Made by a program: the position numbers and the translations under genes | Shown here: positions 33,394 to 41,913 of the stretch, one piece after another | How the letters are laid out: every line of letters begins with the position of its first letter | Numbering within the stretch: position 1 is the stretch's first letter | Assembly (NCBI GenBank): GCA_028876335.1 | Contig: JAGWSG010000074.1 | Coordinates: 1-60,024, forward strand | Reading direction: 5' to 3' | DNA length: 60,024 nt | Source: Acidobacteriota bacterium | GTDB lineage: Bacteria; Acidobacteriota; Terriglobia; Terriglobales; Acidobacteriaceae | The notes under the pieces: model-generated | Databases searched by the model: none | The model's input: only the letters and a program-made list of their open reading frames with translations | What the model was told of the DNA's origin: nothing

Positions 33394-35903
33394 CCGAAGT
33401 CCCAATGAAAACCGTTCTCCATCGCGCCCGTGTCGTTTTTGTCTATGCGGCTCTGTGTGGCACCGCTATTTTTCTTCCAGTCACGCATGCACTCGCGCAG
33501 GCGCCCGCAACATCGTCCGAGCTGCGCCAGGCTGAACAGCTCATTCAACAGGGCCAGCTCGACCAGGCCGAACAGATTGCCCACAAGGCAATCGAACACA
33601 ACCCTAAAAGTGTTGAAGGCTGGAACCTCGTCGGCATGATTGAGGGTAGCCGTCAGAACTCCGCCGCGGCCATAAATGCATTTCAGAAGGCGCTGGCCAT
33701 CGCCCCGCATTCCGTCAAAACACTCAACAATCTCGGCATGGCTTACATGCAGCAGCACAATGCCGATGCGGCTGAAAAACAGTTTCAAACGGCGCTTCGG
33801 GTAAAGCCGACGGATGCAGAAACCAACTTCAACCTTGGACTTGTCTATATGGGAAGGAATGAGCCAGCGCGCGCCATTCCTCATTTTCTGCGTGTGCGTC
33901 CTGCCAACCTCACCACACAATTCAATCTGATTCGCGCCTATCTTCAAGCCAAACAAAATGCTCCCGCACTCCGGGTCGCCAGGGAAGTCTCAGCCGCAAA
34001 TAAGGACAACCTTCAGGTTCACTTCACGCTCGGATTGCTTCTCGCTTCAGCGCGCGAGTACTCCACCGCGGAGGCAGAGCTTGAACGAGCGGACACGCTT
34101 TCACCCGACACATTTGAAATTGTCTACAACCTCGGGCAGTGCTATCTGCGTGACGGCAAATTCGCGCAAAGCGGGCTTGCTCTCAATCGTGCGCTGCAGC
34201 TCAAGCCTGATTCTGTCGACGCTATGGTTTTGATGGCACAAGTCTATGCAGATCAAGCTCGGCCTTTGGACGCGCTCGATCTGCTCGTCCGTGCGCATAA
34301 GCTCGCCCCCAAGAATACAGATGTCATCTTCCTCATGGCGCAGATCAGCATGTCGCAGAATTACTACGAAGATGCGATTCCGCTGCTCGAATCAGGTGTG
34401 AAAATCGCGCCAGACCGCGCCGATCTTGTCGCCGCTCTTGGACAGAGTTATTACATGGCCGGAAAAGTTGATCAGGCCATCGCAGAATTCCAGCATCTGC
34501 TTGACATCGACAAGTCCGCACGTTCCTACGCATTTCTTGGACTTACCTACCGTAATCTTGGCCGTTTTGACGAGGCAAAGAAATATCTTGATGCCGGACT
34601 TGCGCTCGAACCCAGGAGCGCTGTGTGCCTCTTCAATCTCGGCTTCATCGCTGAACGACAGGGAGACGTCGCGACCGCAACCAGGTATTTCAAGCAGGCG
34701 CTTCAAATCAATCCTGATTATGCGGATGCGCTCCTGGAACTGGCCAATGTGCACATTGCCGCGCGTAATTTTGCCGCGGCGGAACCCCTCCTTGAGAAAT
34801 TCATCAAGGTAAGCAAAGATCCCGGGCCTGGTTATTACAAGCTCTCCATGGTCCAGCGAAGTTTGCACAAAACCGCAGATGCCGACCGCGCCCTGGCAAG
34901 ATTCAAATCCCTTGCCAAATCCGCATCGAGCGGTCCCCTTCCTTTCCAGCATCTTTTTGACTACCTGGACAATCGTGCTCAACTCTCCACGCAACAGAAG
35001 CACGAACTCGATCTCACCGATCTGATAGCTCAGGCAAAAAGCCACCCTGAGCAGCCACAGAGCCTCTATCTGTTGGCCGAGGGTTATCTCAAAGCCGGTG
35101 ACATTGAGAACGCCCGGTCCACAGTAGCGCAATTGGATCAGGCCGCAGCCTCGGACGCGCCAACGCTCACCGGTGCCGGAGTTCTGCTCGCCCGTTACCG
35201 TCTGTATGACGATGCCATTGCCCAGTTTCAAAAGGCTCTCGCGCTTTCGCCCAATGCGGACGACATTCGTTTCAATCTGGCCAATGCGTTTTTTCATAAG
35301 CACGCGTACAAGCAGGCACTCGACGCAGCGGAAAAGGTTTCAACCGCAGGGCAGGAAGACAACGCCTATCTCAATCTTCTCGGAGACATTCAGGCACATC
35401 TGGGCAATGCCTCGGCCGCTCGCAAGCTATTTGAAGACTCAATTGCACGGAACCCGGATAGCGAACAGCCTTATCTCTCACTCGCGTTTGTTGATCTGCG
35501 CACAGGCGACATTCCATCCGCGCGTGCCACACTGACTAAAGGTCTTAGTCGCGTTCCCGGCTCCGGTACTCTCATCTGGGGAATGGGCGTTGTTGACGCG
35601 CTGGAAGATAAAGACAACGCTGCAATCGATAATTTAAACCGCGCCATAGCCCTGCTTCCGCAATGGTCTGCGACCTACTCCACACTCGGTTTTTATTACT
35701 TCGATACAGGTCGTATTCAAAAGGCGCGGCAGATTCTCAACGAGTTCAAGCAGAGCAGCGCCCATGCCAGCCTGGACATCGATCACATCGCGCAGGTGAT
35801 TGACCGCGCTGCGGCGAGTGCTGGGCAGGATCACACTGAACCACTGCAGCACAAGACGCAGTTCCTGCAGTTCGCCATATCACTGACTGACCGCACCCTG
35901 TAA
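33390..35903 (+). CDS. Large exported TPR-repeat protein
   Basis: 837 residues. A signal peptide (ARVVFVYAALCGTAIFLPVT, ending HALAQ) is followed by an almost unbroken solenoid of roughly twenty TPR repeats (for example HSVKTLNNLGMAYMQQHNAD and AVCLFNLGFIAERQGDVATA). There is no enzymatic motif. The ATG at 33390 overlaps the TGA of the ASPIC/thioredoxin-like/TPR gene, so the two are translationally coupled and probably made in similar amounts. A second ATG (residue 6) would also give a normal signal peptide. A superhelix of this length could bind an extended polypeptide or polysaccharide chain, or hold a multiprotein assembly in the periplasm (inference). The next gene, an ASPIC protein, has its own putative -10 box. 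Confidence 0.88.
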   Translation: MTEVPMKTVLHRARVVFVYAALCGTAIFLPVTHALAQAPATSSELRQAEQLIQQGQLDQAEQIAHKAIEHNPKSVEGWNLVGMIEGSRQNSAAAINAFQKALAIAPHSVKTLNNLGMAYMQQHNADAAEKQFQTALRVKPTDAETNFNLGLVYMGRNEPARAIPHFLRVRPANLTTQFNLIRAYLQAKQNAPALRVAREVSAANKDNLQVHFTLGLLLASAREYSTAEAELERADTLSPDTFEIVYNLGQCYLRDGKFAQSGLALNRALQLKPDSVDAMVLMAQVYADQARPLDALDLLVRAHKLAPKNTDVIFLMAQISMSQNYYEDAIPLLESGVKIAPDRADLVAALGQSYYMAGKVDQAIAEFQHLLDIDKSARSYAFLGLTYRNLGRFDEAKKYLDAGLALEPRSAVCLFNLGFIAERQGDVATATRYFKQALQINPDYADALLELANVHIAARNFAAAEPLLEKFIKVSKDPGPGYYKLSMVQRSLHKTADADRALARFKSLAKSASSGPLPFQHLFDYLDNRAQLSTQQKHELDLTDLIAQAKSHPEQPQSLYLLAEGYLKAGDIENARSTVAQLDQAAASDAPTLTGAGVLLARYRLYDDAIAQFQKALALSPNADDIRFNLANAFFHKHAYKQALDAAEKVSTAGQEDNAYLNLLGDIQAHLGNASAARKLFEDSIARNPDSEQPYLSLAFVDLRTGDIPSARATLTKGLSRVPGSGTLIWGMGVVDALEDKDNAAIDNLNRAIALLPQWSATYSTLGFYYFDTGRIQKARQILNEFKQSSAHASLDIDHIAQVIDRAAASAGQDHTEPLQHKTQFLQFAISLTDRTL

Positions 35904-35956
35904 ACAGTTTGGCCTGCTAAAGCGCTTTCAGCCTTTCAATTGTTGTCGCGGATTTC

Positions 35957-35962
35957 TATAAT
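35957..35962 (+). promoter_or_regulatory. Perfect -10 box 12 bases before an ASPIC gene
   Basis: TATAAT lies twelve bases before the ATG at 35975, with only a weak -35-like TTTCAA about 18 bases upstream. A start 6-8 bases after the box would leave a leader of about five bases without a ribosome site, so a near-leaderless message is possible. The box position is derived from the ATG and may be off by one base. Confidence 0.4.
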
Positions 35963-35974
35963 TGTGGCATTCGT

Positions 35975-37771
35975 ATGATTATTCGTCGTCGTCACTTTCT
36001 TGGCTCTTCTCTGTTTGCCCTCAGCAGCACAATGCTAGACGCCCTCACGCAGCCGCTCTGGAAATGGCCGGCAAATGCGCAAGTTGCAGCCAGTGTAAAA
36101 CCAGTCAAAGAGTCGCCGGTGCAATACATTGATGTAGCCGAGAAGGCCGGCCTCACCATTCCTAATGTCTGGGGCGGTGTTGAGCACAAGCGCGTCATCA
36201 TCGAAACCAAGGGAAGTGGCATCGCCTTCTTTGACTACGACAACGACGGCTGGCTCGACATTTATCTCACCAACGGCAGTCGCCTGGACGCCCACTGGCC
36301 CGCAGGCAAGGCTCCCACTACGCATCTCTACAAAAACAATCGAGACGGCACGTTCACAGATGTGACGGAGCAGTCCGGCATCGGCCGTACCGGTTGGCAA
36401 ACGGGCGTGTGCGTGGGCGATTACAACAACGACGGCTGGGATGACATTTTCTGCACCTTCTGGGGCCGCAACATTCTCTTTCACAACAATGGCAACGGCA
36501 CGTTCACAGATGTGACGAAAAAGGTCGGCCTCGAACAGGCCCACGGCCGCTGGGGAACGGGCTGTTCCTTCGTTGACTACGACCGCGACGGCCATCTCGA
36601 CTTGTTCGTGTGCAACTTCGTAAAGCTCGACCCCGACGTTCCCATCGACTTGAACAAAGTTCAGTTCTGCCAATGGAAGGGCGTCCCCACCATGTGTGGT
36701 CCGCGCGGCCTTCCCGGTGACACTAACATCCTCTATCACAACAACGGAGACGGAACATTCACTGACGTCTCTGAAAAAGCCGGCATTCTCAAGCCCGGTC
36801 CGCGTTACTCCATTACGTCTGTGGCTTATGACTTTGACAACGACGGATGGCCCGACATCTACGTTGCCGTCGACTCCGAACCGAGCATCTTCTTCAAGAA
36901 CAATCACGACGGCACATTTACGGATATGGCCGTCATGGATGGCGTCGCTTACAACGACGACGGACATGAGCAGGCCGGCATGGGCCTCGCCGTCGCTGAC
37001 TACGACTGCGACGGCTGGCTCGACATCTTCAAAACCAATTTCGCGGATGACACCAGCAACCTCTATCACAACAACGGAGACGGAACATTCAGCGACCTCT
37101 CATTTACAGCCGGCGTGGGCATCAACAACAAATACGTCGCCTGGGGCGCTGGTTTCATCGACTACGACAACGATGGATGGCCTGACATCGTACAAATCAA
37201 CGGCCATGTATACCCTGAAATCGACAAGTACAATTTCGGCGAACAGTTCAAGAATCCGCGCCTCGTCTATCACAACCTCGGCAACGGTCACTTTGAAGAC
37301 GTCTCCGCTTCCATGGGCCCCGGCATCACGGCGCGCTACTCCAGCCGCGGCGCGGCCTTTGGGGATTACGACAACGACGGCGGCATGGACATGCTCATTA
37401 TGAACATGAATGAGCTGCCCTCGTTGCTTCACAACGTTGGCGGAAACAGGCAAAACTGGATCAAGATCAAGCTCATTGGGACCAAATGCAATCGCACCGC
37501 CATCGGTGCGCGGGTACGCGTCGTCACTGGCAAACACGCACAAATCAATGAAGTCGCAAGCGGCGGCAGTGTCATGTCGCAGAACGATCTGCGCCTGCAC
37601 TTTGGCATTGGCAAGCTTGAGACAGTGGATGCGATTGAAGTCAAATGGCCAACCACGCAGAAGATCGAACGCTTCACTAACCTCAAGGCAAATCAGATTC
37701 TAACCATCCGAGAAGGCGAAGGAATCATCGCGCCTATCAAGGTTGCTCCTGAAGTGTCCTCAAAAAAATAG
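35975..37771 (+). CDS. Tat-exported FG-GAP/VCBS repeat protein with ASPIC/UnbV C-terminus
   Basis: 598 residues. The N-terminus MIIRRRHFLGSSLFALSS looks like a twin-arginine signal, followed by an Ala-Gln-type cleavage region near residue 36. Seven or more calcium-loop repeats follow (FFDYDNDGWLDIYLTNGS, VGDYNNDGWDDIFCTFWG, FVDYDRDGHLDLFVCNF), predicting a beta-propeller. The ASPIC/UnbV domain closes the protein (IGARVRVVTGKHAQ, LRLHFGIGKLE, IEVKWPTT). No ribosome site is seen before the ATG. Two repeats share an exact 32-base DNA stretch. It lies on the same strand as, and downstream of, the giant ASPIC/TPR gene and the 837-residue TPR gene. A terminator hairpin overlaps its stop. Confidence 0.9.
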   Translation: MIIRRRHFLGSSLFALSSTMLDALTQPLWKWPANAQVAASVKPVKESPVQYIDVAEKAGLTIPNVWGGVEHKRVIIETKGSGIAFFDYDNDGWLDIYLTNGSRLDAHWPAGKAPTTHLYKNNRDGTFTDVTEQSGIGRTGWQTGVCVGDYNNDGWDDIFCTFWGRNILFHNNGNGTFTDVTKKVGLEQAHGRWGTGCSFVDYDRDGHLDLFVCNFVKLDPDVPIDLNKVQFCQWKGVPTMCGPRGLPGDTNILYHNNGDGTFTDVSEKAGILKPGPRYSITSVAYDFDNDGWPDIYVAVDSEPSIFFKNNHDGTFTDMAVMDGVAYNDDGHEQAGMGLAVADYDCDGWLDIFKTNFADDTSNLYHNNGDGTFSDLSFTAGVGINNKYVAWGAGFIDYDNDGWPDIVQINGHVYPEIDKYNFGEQFKNPRLVYHNLGNGHFEDVSASMGPGITARYSSRGAAFGDYDNDGGMDMLIMNMNELPSLLHNVGGNRQNWIKIKLIGTKCNRTAIGARVRVVTGKHAQINEVASGGSVMSQNDLRLHFGIGKLETVDAIEVKWPTTQKIERFTNLKANQILTIREGEGIIAPIKVAPEVSSKK

Positions 37772-37794
37772 CCTCACGTCAGCGGGGCTATTTT
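37765..37794. terminator. Bidirectional terminator between convergent ASPIC and TPR genes
   Basis: Arms 37765-37773 and 37786-37794 form a nine-pair stem. Four T residues close the plus-strand side, and the seven-base A-run 37762-37768 gives a T-run on the minus strand. It overlaps the stop of the ASPIC gene and lies 15 bases beyond the stop of the convergent TPR gene. Confidence 0.7.
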
Positions 37795-37809
37795 CGGCTG
37801 CGTACTGGC

Positions 37810-39453
37810 CTATCGTGGTTGCTGGTCACCGTTCTTCGGCAGTTCCACAATAAATTGCTTAATCTGCAAACGCTGCTGCTGCACCTCGGCTGCCGACTCC
37901 TTTGCCAGCTCATCATGCAGCGCGAATTGCGCCCGCGCATCGTCTCTGCGCCCCAGTCGGTCATAGGCCACCGCCAGGCGGTAATGGGCATCACTCATCT
38001 TTGCGTCCCGCGAAATTGCCTTCTGGTAATCCGCAACCGCGGTCGGATAGTCATGTCGCGCAGATGCAATATTGCCCAGCTGCAGCCAGCATTCCGCGCA
38101 ACTGTCGTCCAGCGATAAAGCATGCTCCAACAGCGCTTGTACCTGAGCCAGAGTCGGCTCCTTCGCCGCCTGCCCTCCGCCCGCCTTCCAGATCGCCATC
38201 GCAACATAATAGTTAGCCATCGCTGACTGCGGTCGTACTTTTAAATACCTGTCCAGTCGTGTTCTCACACATGGCAACGGATTCGGTGAAGCAATCTCGA
38301 TTTTCCCCAGAAGGTCGTAGGACTCGACATCATTGGGATTCATGTCCGAAGCACTGCAAAGCTTGTACGCTGCATCGTCGTAAAGCGCTCCCGCAAACAA
38401 CGTCGCGCCCAGTGCTGTCATCAAGCGTGCAGAATGTGGATATAATCCCGTAGCCTGCTCAAACACGCTCTTCGCTTGCCATATTGCGCGATGCACAAGT
38501 AGCTCGGATCCCCACGCAAAGTAATTCTCTTCGCTGGGCTTCAGTTCCACTGCCTTTTGAAACTCCGCAACCGCGCGCACCGGGTCGCCCTGTTGCTCTG
38601 CAATCTCTCCCTCTATTCTGTGAGCATCTGCCTGGCTGCCTTCGCTCATTAGGTGGTTCGCGTGTGTCCTCGCCTCATCTACATCACCAACCCCAAGGCA
38701 GGCACGTGCAAGATCTGCCTCGTTCTCCTTGTCTTCAGGGTGAATGCGATAAGCCGCCTTCAGCGTATCCGCCGCCTGCGCAAATTGCGCTGAACGCAAA
38801 TAGAACTGCCCCAACTTCCGCTGCGCATCAAAATTATCGGGAGCCTTCCGCGCCGCCGCGCGCAAACTTGCTTCTTCCGCAGCATCGCTCTGCGCCCTAT
38901 CTTCTGGCTTGTATGACAATGCCTGCCGCGTGATTGCCTCACTCGCTCGCAACACTGCATCTGATCCGTGCCCGCCTGCTGCCGTCCAGTCCGTTACGCC
39001 CGCAATCTTGAACTGCGGCGTATCGCTAAACTCCATAGACTGTGCGCTGTTCGCTTTCGAGTCGCTCGAAAGACTCGTCTCTGCATCCAGCACAAGGTCC
39101 GCGCGCTGTTGCGGACTTTTGCCCGACAGAGTCACCGTAACGGCCTTGCTGTGCTGGCCGCCCTTCTCCGCAGATACCACATAGATTCCCGGTTCCACAT
39201 TGGCAAACGCATACTTGCCTTGTGCATCCGTGGAGTGCTCACTCGCCTGCGCTGCGCCACGGGCTTGCAGGCGCACCATCGCTCCTGCAACGGCATCTCC
39301 CTTGCTGCTCTTTACGCTCCCGTAAATTTGCGCGCCATGCCCGTTCTGTGTGGCATGTGCAGGCGCACACACCGCAATCGCTGCCAGCACAAGTGCAAAC
39401 ACGCCGCACCAAACGGCCAGTCCCTTCGCGTTGCTCTTCAACACTTCATTCAT
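37810..39453 (-). CDS. Exported protein with carboxypeptidase-regulatory-like domain and TPR repeats
   Basis: About 547 residues from the ATG at 39453; a longer open frame to 39807 overlaps the MurU gene and lacks conserved sequence. A signal peptide (LAVWCGVFALVLAAIAVCAP) is followed by a carboxypeptidase-regulatory-like beta-sandwich (about 40-110, YGSVKSSKGDAVAGAMVRLQ and GKYAFANVEPGIYVVSAEKG), the same type as at the N-termini of the three TonB receptors. Some eight TPR repeats occupy about 180-530 (ADLARACLGVGDVDEARTHA). It could sit in the periplasm and interact with receptors or glycans (inference). It is 46 bases downstream of murU but probably unrelated to cell-wall recycling; it converges with the ASPIC gene. 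Confidence 0.85.
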   Translation of the reverse strand: MNEVLKSNAKGLAVWCGVFALVLAAIAVCAPAHATQNGHGAQIYGSVKSSKGDAVAGAMVRLQARGAAQASEHSTDAQGKYAFANVEPGIYVVSAEKGGQHSKAVTVTLSGKSPQQRADLVLDAETSLSSDSKANSAQSMEFSDTPQFKIAGVTDWTAAGGHGSDAVLRASEAITRQALSYKPEDRAQSDAAEEASLRAAARKAPDNFDAQRKLGQFYLRSAQFAQAADTLKAAYRIHPEDKENEADLARACLGVGDVDEARTHANHLMSEGSQADAHRIEGEIAEQQGDPVRAVAEFQKAVELKPSEENYFAWGSELLVHRAIWQAKSVFEQATGLYPHSARLMTALGATLFAGALYDDAAYKLCSASDMNPNDVESYDLLGKIEIASPNPLPCVRTRLDRYLKVRPQSAMANYYVAMAIWKAGGGQAAKEPTLAQVQALLEHALSLDDSCAECWLQLGNIASARHDYPTAVADYQKAISRDAKMSDAHYRLAVAYDRLGRRDDARAQFALHDELAKESAAEVQQQRLQIKQFIVELPKNGDQQPR

Positions 39454-39499
39454 TGCTCGGTAAAACTCCAAAATTCTGCGACACCTCATTCTACTTCTC

Positions 39500-40249
39500 T
39501 CATTGCTCTCCGTGCCCGCCATCACGCATCTCCTGTTCGGCTGCGCGAATGCTGTCCGGCCTCCCCACGTCGCGCCAGGCATATTCGTCCGCGCGAAAAG
39601 CGCAGATCCTTTCTCCCTCTGCCGCCAATCGCAGATACGCCGGAATGATCGAGAATGCCCCTTCTTCATGCAACTTAGTAAAGATCCGTGGCGAAAGGAC
39701 ATGAATCCCCGCAAACGCCAGTGGGGCAGCCACCTCTGCCCGCCGCACCATCTCCATTGCGCCATGCGCGCCTGAGCGCCGCCCGCACAGCACTCCTTCT
39801 CCGTCAAAGAGCAATAGGCGAGACGTTTCTCGCTTTTGCACCGCCAGCGTCGCCAGAGCGTCGTTCTCCAGGTGAAAGCTCACCATCTTCGCAAGGTCAA
39901 TCCCGCTCACCACATCCACGTTGTGCACAAGGAATGGCTCATCGGCATCTGCGCCTTCAGTAAAGAACCACGCCGCCTTCTTCAGACCGCCGCCTGTATC
40001 CAGAAGTTCCTCTTCGCGGGAAATCTCGATATGAAACCCGAAGTTATCGTGCGCGTGCAAATAGTCCACAACCACATCGGCAAAGTGGTGCACATTCACA
40101 ATTACGTCCCGGACGCCGAACACGCGCAGCCGCGCCAATGTAATTTCCAGTAAAGTTTTTCCGGCAATCTCAACAAGTGCCTTTGGCCTGTCATTCGTCA
40201 GTGGACGCAGCCGTGTTCCCAGCCCGGCGGCAAGTACCATTGCCTTCAC
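39500..40249 (-). CDS. murU: N-acetylmuramate-1-phosphate uridylyltransferase-like nucleotidyltransferase
   Basis: About 249 residues from a GTG at 40249, whose GTGA overlaps the stop of the upstream kinase; an ATG at 40240 is possible, and the longer frame to 40366 lies inside the neighbour. The nucleotidyltransferase signature is clear: MVLAAGLGTRLRPLTNDRPK with the conserved lysine, followed by ALVEIAGKTLLE. LVHNVDVVSGIDL is the metal-binding aspartate region. In peptidoglycan recycling MurU makes UDP-MurNAc from MurNAc-1-phosphate and UTP, after the anomeric kinase AmgK. Overlap with an AmgK-like kinase makes this assignment likely rather than a mannose-1-phosphate guanylyltransferase, although the families are close. 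Confidence 0.8.
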   Translation of the reverse strand: MKAMVLAAGLGTRLRPLTNDRPKALVEIAGKTLLEITLARLRVFGVRDVIVNVHHFADVVVDYLHAHDNFGFHIEISREEELLDTGGGLKKAAWFFTEGADADEPFLVHNVDVVSGIDLAKMVSFHLENDALATLAVQKRETSRLLLFDGEGVLCGRRSGAHGAMEMVRRAEVAAPLAFAGIHVLSPRIFTKLHEEGAFSIIPAYLRLAAEGERICAFRADEYAWRDVGRPDSIRAAEQEMRDGGHGEQ

Positions 40250-41676
40250 TTGCCCATCTTCTCCAGTGAGAGATGCCGCACCGTCACTTCCACACCATTG
40301 GTCGCGCGCAGATGCCGTGCCATCTGCTCTGCCAGATACACCGAGCGATGCTGGCCACCCGTGCATCCAAACGACACCATCAGATTCTTGAACTCACGCG
40401 CCTGGTACACCGCCACACTTGCATCCACCATCTCCTGCGCACTCGCCAAAAATTGCTGCACGCTTTTCTGCTCGTTCAGATAAGCAATCACCTCGGCATC
40501 CTTACCCGTCTGCACTTTGAAGCGCTCCTCACGGCCTGGGTTCGGCAGGCCGCGCGCATCGAAGACAAATCCGCCGCCATTCCCGCTCTCGTCCTTCGGA
40601 AAATCTCCGTGGAAGGAAAAGCTGAAGACGCGAACCCGCAACCCAGCGTCGGCAGGAACTGAAATCGCTTCCAGCTTTTTGGACGCAATCATTGCTTCAA
40701 ACGCTTGCATCAGCGCGGGCAGAGCCACCGGCAGTTCCACGTTATGCGCCAGCCAGCGCAAATTCTTCAGTGCAAAAGGCACACTCTGCAGGAAATGCGC
40801 CTTGCGCTCATAAAACCCGCGAAATCCATACGCACCCAGCGCTTGCATAATCCGCACATAAACATACGCATAGTAGTGCTCCATCCATGCTGCGCGGTCC
40901 AGATCAATGTGCTCGGCAAGGCAATCCAGGTAATGCTCCAGCAGTTGCTCGCGCATGCTGGGAGGAAGGTCCGCCTTGCCGTCAAACAGCAGTGACGCAA
41001 TATCGTATTGCAGCGCTCCCTTGCGGCCACCCTGGTAGTCAAGGAAGTACGGCTCGCCATCGCGCAGCATGATGTTGCGTGACTGAAAATCGCGATAAAG
41101 AAAGTAGTCGTGCGGAGCAGAAAGCAAAAACTTCGTCAGCCGCGTAAAGTCGTGCTCCAGCGCCTGCTCATTGAAACTGACACCCGCGAGCCGCAAGAAA
41201 TAATACTTGAAATAATTCAGGTCCCACGCAATCGATTGTCGATCGAAACTCGCGCGCGGATAGCAAACCTTGTAATTCAGATTGCGGTTCGCCTCCACCT
41301 GAAAGCGCGGCAATACGGCAATTACCTTGCGATACGCCTCTAATCCGTCCAGGGCAATCGCGTCTCCGTTGCGATGCTTGCTCAGGAACTCGAAAAGCGT
41401 AGTATCGCCCAGGTCCTCCTCCAGGTACGCGCCCTTGTCCAACGCTTCGCAATAAATCTCTGGAACCGGCAAACCCAGCTTGTGAAAGTGCCGCGAGAAC
41501 TCGATGAACGCAACATTCTCTTCACGCACACCATATTGAACGCCAATTGCGCGATGTCCGCCGCCAGTCAGCCGCAGAATTGCGCGACCTGAACCTCCAA
41601 GCTCCCCCTGCAGCGGTTGCACGGAGTCAGCCGGCACTTTGAAATGCTCTTCAAATAGCCGCTTCAATACGTCCAT
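40246..41676 (-). CDS. AmgK-like sugar kinase fused to a RapZ C-terminal domain
   Basis: About 476 residues from the ATG at 41676; a GTG at 41691 and a longer frame to 41826 are possible. The first 330 residues are an aminoglycoside-phosphotransferase-fold kinase: YFLYRDFQSRNIML is the catalytic loop and PYFLDYQGGRKG carries the metal-binding DYQG. This is the family of AmgK, which phosphorylates MurNAc and GlcNAc at the anomeric position. The last 130 residues match the RapZ C-terminal domain (FVFDARGLPNPG, SFGCTGGQHRSVYLAEQMAR), which in RapZ senses glucosamine-6-phosphate. The RapZ N-terminal ATPase is absent. Overlap with murU supports a role in cell-wall sugar recycling; the fusion could make the kinase respond to amino-sugar supply (inference). 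Confidence 0.82.
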   Translation of the reverse strand: MDVLKRLFEEHFKVPADSVQPLQGELGGSGRAILRLTGGGHRAIGVQYGVREENVAFIEFSRHFHKLGLPVPEIYCEALDKGAYLEEDLGDTTLFEFLSKHRNGDAIALDGLEAYRKVIAVLPRFQVEANRNLNYKVCYPRASFDRQSIAWDLNYFKYYFLRLAGVSFNEQALEHDFTRLTKFLLSAPHDYFLYRDFQSRNIMLRDGEPYFLDYQGGRKGALQYDIASLLFDGKADLPPSMREQLLEHYLDCLAEHIDLDRAAWMEHYYAYVYVRIMQALGAYGFRGFYERKAHFLQSVPFALKNLRWLAHNVELPVALPALMQAFEAMIASKKLEAISVPADAGLRVRVFSFSFHGDFPKDESGNGGGFVFDARGLPNPGREERFKVQTGKDAEVIAYLNEQKSVQQFLASAQEMVDASVAVYQAREFKNLMVSFGCTGGQHRSVYLAEQMARHLRATNGVEVTVRHLSLEKMGK

Positions 41677-41913
41677 AGAGTCGTCTTTCACCTTGTAGGG
41701 ACCATCTCCACCATACGCAGCCGCGCACTGTCCTCGCAAGGTGTTCAGCCCTCCTCTGCCACCTGATGCAATCAATAAGTTAAGTGTGCGCCACGCTGGA
41801 AACCCTTCCCCTTCAACCCTGGTCAACGTGTACCGCTTATAGGTACCTGCGCAACCGTATCCCTACGGCCACTCAAATGCAGGCGCTATCGTGTTAATGG
41901 GGGAACTGTTCAC

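Noticed and set aside
34392-35303. 303-residue minus-strand frame
   Set aside because: Antisense to the repetitive 837-residue TPR gene; long shadows are expected there.
36035-37069. 344-residue minus-strand frame rich in Val and Ala
   Set aside because: It mirrors the repeated DxDxDG codons of the ASPIC gene on the other strand and has no ribosome site or family resemblance.
30400-37800. Short, regularly recurring DNA motifs that might suggest a CRISPR or satellite array
   Set aside because: They code for calcium-loop and TPR repeats in frame and diverge at synonymous sites; there are no spacer units or cas genes.
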